From NCBI GenBank assembly GCA_024402565.1, contig JAKSTM010000004.1, positions 54,394 to 118,393 of the forward strand: a DNA stretch of 64,000 nucleotides, in the 5' to 3' direction. This document shows positions 7,901 through 17,034 of this stretch, in pieces. This stretch comes from Treponema sp. GTDB lineage: Bacteria > Spirochaetota > Spirochaetia > Treponematales > Treponemataceae. Each line of letters starts with the position of its first letter. Within the stretch, counting starts at the first letter, position 1. The position numbers and the translations under genes were made by a program. Under the pieces are notes generated by a model that searched no databases, was not told where the DNA came from, and saw nothing but the letters and a program-made list of their open reading frames with translations.

Positions 7901-9115
7901 ATGGATTATTCAAAGGAAGAAGTTATCGAATTTATTCGCCAGGAAGATGTTAAATTTATTCGCCTTGCATTCTGTGATTTTTTAGGAAATCTTAAAAATC
8001 TTGCAATAACACCTGATCAACTTGAAAAAGCTTTTGAAACTGGTATTTCTTTTGACGGTTCAGCAATTAACGGATTTGCAACACCTGATCATTCTGATCT
8101 TTTCCTTATACCTATTCCTTCAAGCCTTACAGTCCTTCCATGGAGAAGTACAACTGGAAAAGTAGTACGTATGTTCTGTGAAATCCGTAATGCAGATGGA
8201 AGTCCTTTTGAACGAGACAGCCGTTATATTTTGTGGCAGGCAGCAGAAAAAGCAAAGGCCGCAGGATTAAATGTAAAAATCGGTTCTGAATGTGAATTTT
8301 ATCTTTTCCAGAATGATGAAAAAGGAAATCCAACTTTAATTCCTTTTGACAATGCAGGTTACCTTGATGTTGCGCCTGCCGATAAGGGAGAAAATATCCG
8401 TCGTGAAATCGTTCTTACATTAAAAGAAATGGATATTCATCCAGAATCATCACATCATGAAGAAGGTCCGGGACAGAACCAGATTGACATTCGTCGTGCA
8501 AGTCCTATGAAAACTGCTGATAATATTATAAACCTTATGTCTGTTGTAAGGACCTGTGCTGTACGTAATGGCCTTACTGCTGATTTCAGTCCAAAGCCTT
8601 TGAATGGAAAAAGCGGAAACGGTTTTCATATAAGTGTTTCTGTAAAATCAAAAGATGGAAAAGATGTTCTTCCTCAGTTCCTGGCTGGTATTCTGGAACA
8701 TATTGAAGAAATGACCGCTTTCCTTAATCCTGTTTTTGATTCATATGCAAGACTCGGTTCAAATAAAGCTCCAAAATATGTGGGATGGGGAAGTCAGAAT
8801 CGAACTCAGCTTATTCGCGTTCCTGCTACCCGTGGAGATGAAGAAAAAAGAATTGAGCTTCGTTCACCTGATCCTTGTACAAATCCTTATGTTGCTTATG
8901 CCCTTATTATTCTTGCAGGACTTGATGGAATAGAAAATAATATTTCTCTCCCTGAGCCTGTGGAAATGAACATGTATACAGCACCTACAGAAGTAACTTC
9001 TAAACTTAAAACACTTCCGAAAACTTTGAACAATGCAATTGGAATTGCCCGTAATAGTGAATTTATAAAGAAGTCGTTACCACAAAGTATGATTGACTGT
9101 CTGACTGTAAAATAG
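7901..9115 (+). CDS. glnA: Glutamine synthetase, compact type I
   Basis: 404 residues, about 40 shorter than typical GSI-alpha. The beta-grasp region has FDGSAINGF. The catalytic barrel shows GSECEFYLF, the ammonium/ATP-site stretch HHEEGPGQNQID, the glycine motif NGKSGNGFHISVS, and the arginine motif RIELRSPDP. It makes glutamine from glutamate, ammonium and ATP in the cytoplasm. The C-terminal region that carries the adenylylation loop in enterobacterial enzymes is shortened and no such motif is visible. An ANTAR regulator follows after 22 bp, a pairing known in clostridia and treponemes, so control is probably through that protein. Confidence 0.92.
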   Translation: MDYSKEEVIEFIRQEDVKFIRLAFCDFLGNLKNLAITPDQLEKAFETGISFDGSAINGFATPDHSDLFLIPIPSSLTVLPWRSTTGKVVRMFCEIRNADGSPFERDSRYILWQAAEKAKAAGLNVKIGSECEFYLFQNDEKGNPTLIPFDNAGYLDVAPADKGENIRREIVLTLKEMDIHPESSHHEEGPGQNQIDIRRASPMKTADNIINLMSVVRTCAVRNGLTADFSPKPLNGKSGNGFHISVSVKSKDGKDVLPQFLAGILEHIEEMTAFLNPVFDSYARLGSNKAPKYVGWGSQNRTQLIRVPATRGDEEKRIELRSPDPCTNPYVAYALIILAGLDGIENNISLPEPVEMNMYTAPTEVTSKLKTLPKTLNNAIGIARNSEFIKKSLPQSMIDCLTVK

Positions 9116-9137
9116 TTTATTTTTTTGAATTTATAAA

Positions 9138-9719
9138 ATGGCGAAACTTAAAACTCCTAGAAAAGTAATGATTGTCTCTGAAAGCGACACTTTTTATCAG
9201 ATGATAAAAAGTATTATGCCGCCAGAAGATTTTTCGCCTGTTTTTCATGCCGTTAGTGGAAGCGATGCTCGAAGAAAACTCCTTGAACTTCCTGTTGATA
9301 TTCTGATTATTGATTCTCCGTTAAGTGATGAACACGGAGTAATGTTTGCTCAAAATTTTGCAGAAACACAAATGGGAATAATGCTTCTTGTTCAAAGTGA
9401 TTTGTTTGATCAGACTGCAAGTCAGGTTGAAGAAGATGGAATTCTGACTCTTCCAAAACCTTTAAGTCCGGAAATGTTTTATACAGCATGCAGGATGCTT
9501 CGGGCTATGACTTTCCGAGTTCAGAAAATGGAAACTGAAAAGAAATCTCTTCAGGATAAAATGCAGGATATTCGAATTGTAAATAAAGCAAAATGGCTTC
9601 TGATTGAAAATGAAAAAATGACTGAAGCAGATGCTCATAAAAAAATCGAAAAACTTTCCATGGACAGGCGTCGTTCAAGGCGTGAAATTGCGGAAGAAAT
9701 TATTGAAGAATACGAATAG
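9138..9719 (+). CDS. ANTAR-domain response regulator (RNA-binding antiterminator)
   Basis: 193 residues. The receiver domain (1-120) has acidic residues in IVSESD, the phosphoacceptor Asp in LIIDSPL near residue 57, and the conserved Lys in TLPKPLS. A linking helix leads to a C-terminal ANTAR domain (about 135-190) with KAKWLLIENEKMTEADAHKKIEKLSMDRR, the helical triplet that binds paired hexaloop RNA hairpins. It sits 22 bp behind glnA and is probably co-transcribed. The family regulates nitrogen or amino-acid genes by preventing termination. No cognate histidine kinase is adjacent. Confidence 0.9.
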   Translation: MAKLKTPRKVMIVSESDTFYQMIKSIMPPEDFSPVFHAVSGSDARRKLLELPVDILIIDSPLSDEHGVMFAQNFAETQMGIMLLVQSDLFDQTASQVEEDGILTLPKPLSPEMFYTACRMLRAMTFRVQKMETEKKSLQDKMQDIRIVNKAKWLLIENEKMTEADAHKKIEKLSMDRRRSRREIAEEIIEEYE

Positions 9720-9751
9720 ATTTTATTATATTCTAAAATGGGGGTAATAAT

Positions 9752-10525
9752 ATGAAAAATTATTTTGATCTTACAGGTCAGGTTGCAGTTGTAACTGGTG
9801 CTTCAGGCGGTCTTGGTGTACAGATGGCAAAAGCTCTTGCAAATCAGGGCGCAAAGATTGTAGTTATGGCTCGCCGTAAAGATAAAATTGAAGAAGTTGC
9901 AAAAGCAATTGCTGATGAATTTAAAGTGGAAACACTTGCTGTTCAGTGTGACATTACAGACACAGCAAACGTTGAAGCTGCAGTTGATGAAACAATCGCA
10001 AAGTTCGGAAAGATCGACATCGTTATTAATAATGCTGGAACAGGTGCTGTTGCTCCTGCAGAAGACATTACAGACGAACAGTTTGAACACGAAATGAACA
10101 TTGACCTTTTCGGAACATTCAAGGTTGCGCGTGCCGCTGCAAAGAAATCTATGATTCCAAACAAATACGGACGCATCATCAATATTGCTTCAATGTACGG
10201 CCTTGTTGGAAACAAAATTTGTGGTTCTTCTCCATACCATGCAGCAAAGGGTGGTGTTGTAAACCTTACACGTGCCCTGGCCGCAGAATGGGGAAAATAC
10301 AACATCACAGTAAATGCAATCTGTCCTGGCTATTTCTACACACCGCTTACAAAAGAAACACTTGATTCTGACTTCTTCCAGGCAAATGCAAAAACAATGA
10401 TTCCTGAAGAACGCTACGGAAACGAAGGTGAACTTGATTCAGCCGCAATCTTCCTTGCAGCTCCAAGCTCAAGCTACGTTACAGGAATTATGGTTCCTGT
10501 AGACGGTGGATATACCTGTATGTAA
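9752..10525 (+). CDS. Short-chain dehydrogenase/reductase, gluconate 5-dehydrogenase-like
   Basis: 257 residues with the classical SDR architecture: TGASGGLG for NAD(P) binding near residue 15, NNAG near 90, catalytic Ser in INIASMYG, and YHAAK for Tyr/Lys. PGYFYTPLT and a C-terminal VDGGYTCM follow. The overall pattern is closest to gluconate 5-dehydrogenase or 3-oxoacyl reductase-like sugar-acid oxidoreductases. GGGGG precedes the ATG. It follows the ANTAR gene by 32 bp but codon use is more GC-rich, so expression may be separate and strong. The substrate is not determined. Confidence 0.85.
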   Translation: MKNYFDLTGQVAVVTGASGGLGVQMAKALANQGAKIVVMARRKDKIEEVAKAIADEFKVETLAVQCDITDTANVEAAVDETIAKFGKIDIVINNAGTGAVAPAEDITDEQFEHEMNIDLFGTFKVARAAAKKSMIPNKYGRIINIASMYGLVGNKICGSSPYHAAKGGVVNLTRALAAEWGKYNITVNAICPGYFYTPLTKETLDSDFFQANAKTMIPEERYGNEGELDSAAIFLAAPSSSYVTGIMVPVDGGYTCM

Positions 10526-10556
10526 AATTAATAATTAATAATTTCTTATATAAGAG

Positions 10557-10609
10557 AAAGCTGTTCTGTTTGAAAGGGAAAGACTTTTAAATGGGGCAGC
10601 TTTTTTTTT
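10557..10609 (+). terminator. Terminator after the SDR gene
   Basis: AAAGCTGTTCT (10557-10567) can pair with GGGGCAGCTTT (10593-10603), using several G-U pairs, and is followed by T9. The loop is large but contains a small inner hairpin. Confidence 0.7.
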
Positions 10610-10657
10610 GTGAATTTAATTTTTTAGGGTAAATCAATTTGTAGCCGGGGTAAAATA

Positions 10658-11605
10658 CTAAGAATCTATTTTAGGACCTAAACCAAGAATAGGTTTGTTC
10701 ATGAAAGAATAATAAATATCAAATTCAAAACAGCCATTCCAGTCAGCATAAGAAAATGGTTTTCCGTCAAAAAATTCTAAAAGGTCACTTAACTTCCAGT
10801 CCCATGTTCGTTCTAATTTTGAATTTCCTTTGAAAGTTTTTATTAGTTCCTTTGCCTTTTTTAAGAAATCTGGATGTTTCGTGTTTTTATACATAGCAGC
10901 ATAGAATAAAACATTATAGATATTCACTATGTTGAATTTATTCCATTTTTTATTAATATGATTTAGTAAAATTTCAGCTTCATAAGGTTTTTGTTCTTCC
11001 AGTAAAATTTCTAGTTTTACCAGATTTGCAGGAAGAGTATCGGCGGAAAATTTATTAATTTCATAAAGTGTCTTTTCATTTCCTGAAACTTCTTTTAATA
11101 CAGGAAAATATAAATCAAGAATTTCCTGTGTTTCAGGATACAATTCATATAATTGACAGATTATTTTATAAGCTTCTTGAACATTGCCCTCATCATAAAA
11201 AAGATCTGTTGCATTAGAAAGTTGTACCTTTGCGAAGGAAGGTAATAAACCTGAAGAGTTGATAATTGATATACATTCCTTACAATTGTTTTTTTCAATA
11301 TTAAAACAATCTTTACAAGTGAACTTGTTACAATAAGGACAATTATAGTTTTCCAACAGGCGGACATATTTTCCACAAATATGACATTTACTTATCTTTT
11401 TGGTTTCATCGGCATCGTTTATGATTGTGGCATTTCCAGAAATATTGGTTTCGCTTTTGGTTCCTATTACATCACCTGCAATAACATTCTTGTTTCCGAT
11501 TAATGATGCTTCACTATAGGCACTATTATTGTTTAGTTCTGTGCCACATTTTTCACAAAAAAAATTCCCTGGTATAAGTTCAGTTCCACAATTAAAACAT
11601 TTCAT
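10658..11605 (-). CDS. Zinc-ribbon protein with beta-repeat and helical C-terminus, function unknown
   Basis: 315 residues. An N-terminal zinc ribbon (CFNCGTEL..CEKCGTEL) is followed by a polar, glycine-rich stretch with repeated short beta-like units (GNKNVIAGDVIG, then NISGNATI). A second cysteine-rich zinc-binding module covers about residues 73-112 (CHICG, CPYC, CKDC, CKEC). The remaining 200 residues look TPR- or Sel1-like helical. The combination is seen in uncharacterised bacterial cytosolic proteins and could be a scaffold. AGAGGA precedes the ATG. No functional neighbour is obvious. I do not recognise a characterised homologue. Confidence 0.7.
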   Translation of the reverse strand: MKCFNCGTELIPGNFFCEKCGTELNNNSAYSEASLIGNKNVIAGDVIGTKSETNISGNATIINDADETKKISKCHICGKYVRLLENYNCPYCNKFTCKDCFNIEKNNCKECISIINSSGLLPSFAKVQLSNATDLFYDEGNVQEAYKIICQLYELYPETQEILDLYFPVLKEVSGNEKTLYEINKFSADTLPANLVKLEILLEEQKPYEAEILLNHINKKWNKFNIVNIYNVLFYAAMYKNTKHPDFLKKAKELIKTFKGNSKLERTWDWKLSDLLEFFDGKPFSYADWNGCFEFDIYYSFMNKPILGLGPKIDS

Positions 11606-11706
11606 AAAAAATCCTCTGATGTTTTTTATTTATAAATGAAATTATTATATTATTTTTATTATTATTATTCTTTATGTAAGATAAATGTTTTCTAGTAAGA
11701 AAATAA

Positions 11707-11757
11707 TTGCAGATTTCGTTTTAGAAATCTGTTATAGGTAGGGGAAATCTGTTATAG
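11707..11757 (+). promoter_or_regulatory. Promoter/operator region of the MATE exporter
   Basis: TTGCAG (11707-11712), 17 bp and TGTTAT (11730-11735) form a possible promoter. It lies within an inverted repeat AGATTTC (11711-11717) / GAAATCT (11724-11730). An exact direct repeat GAAATCTGTTATAG occurs at 11724-11737 and 11744-11757. Such symmetry over a drug-exporter promoter is typical of MarR- or TetR-type operators, though no regulator gene is adjacent. Confidence 0.55.
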
Positions 11758-11791
11758 CAGAGAGTTAAAGGTTTAAGTAGTATTCCTTGTT

Positions 11792-13150
11792 ATGAAGAAT
11801 TCAACTTTGAACATGACCGAAGGCGGAATTACAGGCCTCCTTATCCGTTTCAGCATTCCTATGCTTATCGGGAATCTGTTTCAGCAGCTTTATAATATTG
11901 TTGATTCTATTATTGTTGGAAAACTTGTAGGTGCTGAAGCACTTGCAGCTGTGGGTGTAACAGGTCCAATGGGCTTTTTCTTCTTTGCACTTTGTAACGG
12001 TGTCGGTTCAGGTGGTGGAATCGTTACTTCACAGAACTTTGGTAGCGGCGACACAAAAAACGTAAAAAGTTGTATTACAAACGTTGGATACATAATGATT
12101 GCTTTTCCTTTTGTTGTGGGAATCGCAGCTTTTTTCCTTTCCGGACCACTTTTAAAACTTTTAGGAACACCATCTGATATTTTTAATGATGCATTTACTT
12201 ATCTCCGTATAACTTGTATAGGACTGGTTTTTGTTTCAGTTTATAACTACATTTCTTCTATGCTGCGTGCCCTTGGAGACTCAAAGACACCTTTATACTT
12301 TCTGATTTTTTCATGCATCCTGAATACATTCCTGGACCTTCTTTTTGTTAAGACATTCGGTATGGGAGTTTTTGGAGCCGGGGTTGCAACTTTAATCTCT
12401 CAGTTTATTTCTGGGGCAGCATGTATTGTTTTTGCATTCCGGACAAATGAATATTTCAAACTTACCAAAGCTGATATGAAAGTGAATCCTGAAGTTATCA
12501 GACGTTCTGTAAAAATCGGAATTCCGCTTTCCCTTCAGTTCTCGCTTATCGCAATTTCCACAATGGCACTTCAGAGAGTTGTAAATACTTTCGGTGCTGT
12601 AGCCGTTGCTGCCTTTACTGCTACAAGCCGTGTTGAACAGGTTATTCACCAGCCTTATCAGACTTTAAGTGCCGCTCTTTCTACATTCACCGGACAGAAT
12701 TTTGGGGCCAGAAAAATGGACCGTCTTTTAAAGGGCTATAGAAAAGGCATGAAGCTTATGGTGATCTTTACAATCATCATGCTTGTAGTTATGCAGTTTT
12801 TTGCAAAGCAGATTACAAGCATTTTCATCAACGAGCCTGAAGTAATTGAAATGGGGGCCATGTCTCTTAAAATCACAAGCTGGTTCTATTTCTTCCTGGG
12901 ACTCATTTATACAGTACGCGGAGTTTTGAACGGAGTAGGTGACAGTTTCTTTGCACTTTATAACGGCATTATCGAAGTTATCGGCCGATTCACATTCCCA
13001 GTTCTTATGACAATGATTCCGTTCTTCGGAGTATGGGGTATCTGGTGGTCAGTAGGCGTTGTCTGGCTTATCAGCGGAGTTACTGCCTGGCTTCGTTACC
13101 TTGGTTTCCGCCGAAAAACCTTAAAGGTGATTGAAACACCAGAGAAGTAG
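11792..13150 (+). CDS. MATE family efflux transporter
   Basis: 452 residues, about twelve hydrophobic segments in two homologous six-helix halves. The N-terminus has MTEGGITGLLIRFSIPMLIGNLFQQLYNIVDSIIVGKLVG, the standard opening of the NorM/DinF-like MATE group. The family exports cationic drugs or metabolites in exchange for Na+ or H+ in the inner membrane. It is monocistronic, with an operator-like repeat region upstream. The 3' end overlaps the convergent beta-glucosidase gene by 30 bp. The substrate is unknown. Confidence 0.92.
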   Translation: MKNSTLNMTEGGITGLLIRFSIPMLIGNLFQQLYNIVDSIIVGKLVGAEALAAVGVTGPMGFFFFALCNGVGSGGGIVTSQNFGSGDTKNVKSCITNVGYIMIAFPFVVGIAAFFLSGPLLKLLGTPSDIFNDAFTYLRITCIGLVFVSVYNYISSMLRALGDSKTPLYFLIFSCILNTFLDLLFVKTFGMGVFGAGVATLISQFISGAACIVFAFRTNEYFKLTKADMKVNPEVIRRSVKIGIPLSLQFSLIAISTMALQRVVNTFGAVAVAAFTATSRVEQVIHQPYQTLSAALSTFTGQNFGARKMDRLLKGYRKGMKLMVIFTIIMLVVMQFFAKQITSIFINEPEVIEMGAMSLKITSWFYFFLGLIYTVRGVLNGVGDSFFALYNGIIEVIGRFTFPVLMTMIPFFGVWGIWWSVGVVWLISGVTAWLRYLGFRRKTLKVIETPEK

Positions 13151-15412
13151 TTTCATCACTTTTTCACTGATCATTCCGTTACTAGAAACCCACAGACTGA
13201 AGAAAGGCATTTCAAGCATTGCAGCTTTCATCATCTGGTCCTGGCCTTCTTCGCTTGTGATTGTCCCGTTCATAATCTTAAGTGTGATTTTTGTGAACAT
13301 TCTTCCGAATGGTGAACTCTGGACATCAGAAAGACAGTTATCCATGGTGAATGGACGTTTTGCTTTTCCAGCTTTTTCCGGTAACGGGCGACCTAATGTC
13401 TTTTCGAAATACAGATCCGGAATTTCTTTTGGCTCAGACATTTCATCTGAATAAATCAGATTTTCTATTGAGCCACCGATTCCGAAGATGATTTTTCCGT
13501 CATGTTTTTTCCATGTTTCATTTTCTACATCAAAAAATGAAAGCTCACGTTCATCAATTCTGATTTCAACTTTTTTTGTTTCACCAACTTCCAGTTCATT
13601 TTTTGAAAAACCTGCAAGATTAAGTCTTGGTGAAATTACTTTGCTTTCCGGGAAAGATACAAATACAAAACTTGTTTCTTTTCCTTTTATGTTTCCTTTG
13701 TTTGTTACGTCAAAAGAAACAGTTGTGCCTTCAACTTTAAGATTTCCGTATTCAAAGTTTGTATATGAAAGGCCGTGGCTGAAAGGGTAATTTACAAATT
13801 TTCCGTTTGTAGAAAAATATCTGTAGCCTGTGAAAATTCCTTCTTCGTAAATTACGTTGAGTCTGTCGCCCGGAAAGTTTTTATAGGCCGGGCAGTCTTC
13901 ATCTTTCTGGATCCAGGTTTCGGAAAGTTTTCCCGAAGGATTTTTTTCGCCCGATAAAAGTTTTGTAACAGCTTTTCCGCATCCTTCTCCTGAAAGATAC
14001 ATAAGGAGAATGGATTTTACTTTGTCTCTGAAAGGAAGTTCACAAGGCGCTCCGCACATGAGAACTACAATTACGTTTTCGTTTACCTTGCAGACTTCAT
14101 CAATGAGCTTAATCTGATTTTCAGGAAGCTTCATGTTTTCGCGGTCAAGGCCTTCTGTTTCATAACTTGGAGGAAGTCCTGCAAAAATCAGAGCCGCTTC
14201 TTTTTCTTTTGAAATATTTACAGCAGCTTCTATAAGCTTTTCAGAATCTTCTTTTTCCAGAAGGTCATAGCCTTTAACATATTCAAAATCAAATCCGGCT
14301 TTTTTAAGTTCTTCCAAAGATATGTCAATTTTATGAGGATTTATTTTTGAACTTCCGGCTCCCTGGTATCTTGGTTTTTCTGCAAACTCACCGAGGACTG
14401 CAATCTTTTTTGATTTTGAAAGGGGAAGAAGGTTTTCATTATTTTTCAAAAGGACAGCACTTTCAGTTGCAATCTCCACTGCAAGGTTATGATTGTTTTC
14501 TTCAAGGTTCTGATAAAATACTTCAGGCTTTTCTTCATTTGACTTTAATGAAAGCTCTATTACGCGAAGGGCACAGGCGTCAATTTCTTCTTCTGTGATT
14601 TTTCCGGCCTTAAAGTTTTCAAGGACTTTCGCATTATTCACGCCTTTGTTTCCCGGCATTTCAAGGTCAAGGCCGGCCTTTACTCCGTCCGTTCTGTCGT
14701 GAACGGCACCCCAGTCAGAAACGGTCATTCCTTTGTAGCCCCAGCGGGTTCTTAGGATGTCTGTTAAAAGTTTTTTATTTTCACTTGAATATGTTCCGTT
14801 TATTCTGTTATAGGAACACATGACAGTCCACGGATCTGCTTCCTTTACGGCAATTTCAAAAGGCTTTAAGTAATATTCATTAAGTGTCCGTTCATCAATT
14901 ACGGCACTTACACTCATGCGTCTTTTTTCCTGATTGTTTGCCGCAAAGTGTTTAAGACTTGTTCCCACTCCTACAGACTGAACACCTTTTATGAAAGCGG
15001 CCCCCATCTTTCCCGCAACCAGAGGGTCTTCAGAAAAGTATTCGAAGTTTCGTCCGCATAAAGGACTTCGCTTCATGTTTACACCAGGTCCAAGAATTAC
15101 TGAAACGTCTTCTTTTCGGCATTCTGTTCCTATGGCCTGTCCCATTTTATAAAGAAGTTTTTCATCAAAAGAGCAGGCAGAAAGACTTGCCGTCGGGAAA
15201 CATGTGGACTTTACACTTTCGCCGACGCCGAAGTTATCCTGGCTTGCCACCTGTTTACGGAGTCCGTGGGGACCGTCGCTTACCATGATGGACGGAAGCC
15301 CTGCATGTTCTATTCCGACTGTGTGCCATACATCGCTTCCTGAAAGAAGAGAGATTTTTTCTTCAACCGTAAGTTTTGAAAGAATGTCTTTTGCTTTTGA
15401 TGAAATATCCAT
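13121..15412 (-). CDS. Glycoside hydrolase family 3 beta-glucosidase
   Basis: 763 residues with GH3 layout: an N-terminal TIM-barrel with DGPHGLR, KHFAANNQE and the nucleophile Asp in VSDWGAV (about residue 233). The alpha/beta sandwich follows with the region near GAGSSKI, then a C-terminal fibronectin-III-like domain and a short helical tail. No signal peptide is present, so it acts in the cytoplasm on imported cellobiose or other beta-glucosides. It lies 9 bp behind the GPH-type sugar symporter, forming an uptake-and-cleavage operon. The exact substrate is inferred. Confidence 0.9.
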   Translation of the reverse strand: MDISSKAKDILSKLTVEEKISLLSGSDVWHTVGIEHAGLPSIMVSDGPHGLRKQVASQDNFGVGESVKSTCFPTASLSACSFDEKLLYKMGQAIGTECRKEDVSVILGPGVNMKRSPLCGRNFEYFSEDPLVAGKMGAAFIKGVQSVGVGTSLKHFAANNQEKRRMSVSAVIDERTLNEYYLKPFEIAVKEADPWTVMCSYNRINGTYSSENKKLLTDILRTRWGYKGMTVSDWGAVHDRTDGVKAGLDLEMPGNKGVNNAKVLENFKAGKITEEEIDACALRVIELSLKSNEEKPEVFYQNLEENNHNLAVEIATESAVLLKNNENLLPLSKSKKIAVLGEFAEKPRYQGAGSSKINPHKIDISLEELKKAGFDFEYVKGYDLLEKEDSEKLIEAAVNISKEKEAALIFAGLPPSYETEGLDRENMKLPENQIKLIDEVCKVNENVIVVLMCGAPCELPFRDKVKSILLMYLSGEGCGKAVTKLLSGEKNPSGKLSETWIQKDEDCPAYKNFPGDRLNVIYEEGIFTGYRYFSTNGKFVNYPFSHGLSYTNFEYGNLKVEGTTVSFDVTNKGNIKGKETSFVFVSFPESKVISPRLNLAGFSKNELEVGETKKVEIRIDERELSFFDVENETWKKHDGKIIFGIGGSIENLIYSDEMSEPKEIPDLYFEKTLGRPLPEKAGKAKRPFTMDNCLSDVQSSPFGRMFTKITLKIMNGTITSEEGQDQMMKAAMLEMPFFSLWVSSNGMISEKVMKLLLWCFNHL

Positions 15413-15421
15413 AATCGTTTC

Positions 15422-16852
15422 CTATTTTTTGTTTTCTAGTTCATTGCAGATTCTTTCATATTCTTTTTCATCAATTTTGTATTTTGCCCGGATGATGATG
15501 TAAGAAATGAACATTACAAGTAACGGAAGAAGAACCATGCCAAGTCTGAGAATCAGAGTCTGGTATGGCTGTACGCTTTCAATAAAATTGTCTGCCATAT
15601 TTAATGCTTCTTCACGGCCAATGGCACCTGTTGAAATATCCACTTCAAGTTTTGAAATATTCTGGCTTACGGCGTAGATTCCTGAAACAATCAGGATAAG
15701 GCTTGCACAGCCCTGATTCAAAGCGCCTGAAAGTTTTGATGCAAAAGATCTTATTGCACTGATGATAGAGTCGTGGCGTTCCCCGTAGTTCAGTTCATCA
15801 TATTCGATTGTGTTGTTCACCATGACAATCATTGCAAGATTTATGATTCCCTGAGCAAGGAAAATAATAAAGCCTGTGACATCAATTAAAATAAGGCTTT
15901 TTGGAAGAAGGTATCCAACGGCAAGAAGAATAAAGTAACCTGCAAAAAGCAGAATCATGCAGATTGAAATGATTTTTTTGCGTGAAAGTTTTTTCGTAAG
16001 GAGAGGGAAAAGAAATTGAGCGGCAAGGGTTCCAAGCCCGTACATTACTGTAAAGATTGTGACAAGGTCTCCGCTTGAAGAATATCCGAATTCAAAATAG
16101 AAGAAGTTTACTGCAAGTAAAAGTAAAAGCTGCTGGCCAAGACAGAAAAGAATGTAGCTGATTCCGATATGGCAGAGCTGGTCGTTACGGGCAAGTATTT
16201 TTGCCATAGCTTTTAATGAAACATCATTTGAATTATTATTACGTTCTGTTTCAGTAACGCCTTTGAATGTAAGAACCTGGCAGAGAGTAAAGCCTAAAGC
16301 AACAATTAAAGCGATGATTCTGAAGGCATTTACGGCGTTTCCCGCAATCACCACAGGAACAATGCCCGCAACAAGGAACTGCCCGATGCAGACAAAAATT
16401 CCCATAGTTGAAACCAGGTTTTCACGTTCTTTCTGGTCGCTTGTAAGGCTTGGAAGAAGTCCCCAATAAGCAATGTCGTTTACAGTGTAAGTCATGCCCC
16501 AAAGAAGATAGATGAAAGAATAATATAGAACAAAAGCCCATCCTGAAGGGCGCACAAGGAACATCAGTAAAATGACAATGGAATTAAGAATTGCGCCCCA
16601 TAAAATGAAAGGCCTAAATTTACCGCTTTTGAACTTTGAGTTTTCGATTATGGCACTCATAAGAAGGTCGTTTACTGCATCCCAGATCATGCAGGCAACC
16701 ATAACGGCGGAAATAACAGCAAACTGGCTTACAGTCAGATGCATCGTGTACTGAATATAAGTGAGGATAAACATGCTTACCAGAGTGTAAGCTGCGTCAC
16801 GGCCTGTGGCCCCAACACAGTAGGACCATTTAGTTGTTTTTGAAATTGTCAT
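15422..16852 (-). CDS. GPH-family (MelB-like) sugar:cation symporter
   Basis: 476 residues, about twelve transmembrane segments. The opening TTKWSYCVGATGRDAAYTLVS and the WDAVNDLLMSAIIENSKFKSGKFRPFILWG stretch are characteristic of the glycoside-pentoside-hexuronide family. It should import a di- or oligosaccharide with H+ or Na+. The downstream GH3 enzyme suggests a beta-glucoside such as cellobiose. The start is well supported by family alignment, but there is no Shine-Dalgarno element and a TATAAT box lies 6 bp before the ATG, pointing to a leaderless mRNA. Confidence 0.9.
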   Translation of the reverse strand: MTISKTTKWSYCVGATGRDAAYTLVSMFILTYIQYTMHLTVSQFAVISAVMVACMIWDAVNDLLMSAIIENSKFKSGKFRPFILWGAILNSIVILLMFLVRPSGWAFVLYYSFIYLLWGMTYTVNDIAYWGLLPSLTSDQKERENLVSTMGIFVCIGQFLVAGIVPVVIAGNAVNAFRIIALIVALGFTLCQVLTFKGVTETERNNNSNDVSLKAMAKILARNDQLCHIGISYILFCLGQQLLLLLAVNFFYFEFGYSSSGDLVTIFTVMYGLGTLAAQFLFPLLTKKLSRKKIISICMILLFAGYFILLAVGYLLPKSLILIDVTGFIIFLAQGIINLAMIVMVNNTIEYDELNYGERHDSIISAIRSFASKLSGALNQGCASLILIVSGIYAVSQNISKLEVDISTGAIGREEALNMADNFIESVQPYQTLILRLGMVLLPLLVMFISYIIIRAKYKIDEKEYERICNELENKK

Positions 16853-16858
16853 GAAAAC

Positions 16859-16864
16859 ATTATA
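16859..16864 (-). promoter_or_regulatory. -10 box of the sugar symporter operon (leaderless)
   Basis: TATAAT on the minus strand, separated from the ATG by only GTTTTC. No good -35 hexamer is seen 17 bp upstream, although the sequence there is T-rich. Confidence 0.55.
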
Positions 16865-16989
16865 ACACGGTCTTGTAAAAAAGCTAAAAAACAGGGGAAT
16901 TGACTGAAATGTTTTTTAGTCTTTGTATATTTATTCATTTTGTATTTTTTGATATTATTATGAAAGATAATTTAATTAATAATCTTGAA

Positions 16990-17024
16990 TTATTAATTAT
17001 TAATTATTAATTATTAATTATAAA
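16990..17024 (+). repeat. Heptanucleotide tandem repeat before purA
   Basis: Four exact copies of TTATTAA followed by a fifth with one change (TTATAAA), ending 10 bp before the purA start and just before its AGAGG ribosome-binding site. The array may vary in copy number by slippage. Confidence 0.9.
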
Positions 17025-17034
17025 GAGGCCTAAA

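Noticed and set aside
16990..17024. Heptamer array as a CRISPR-like structure
   Set aside because: The units are contiguous with no spacers and simple AT composition.
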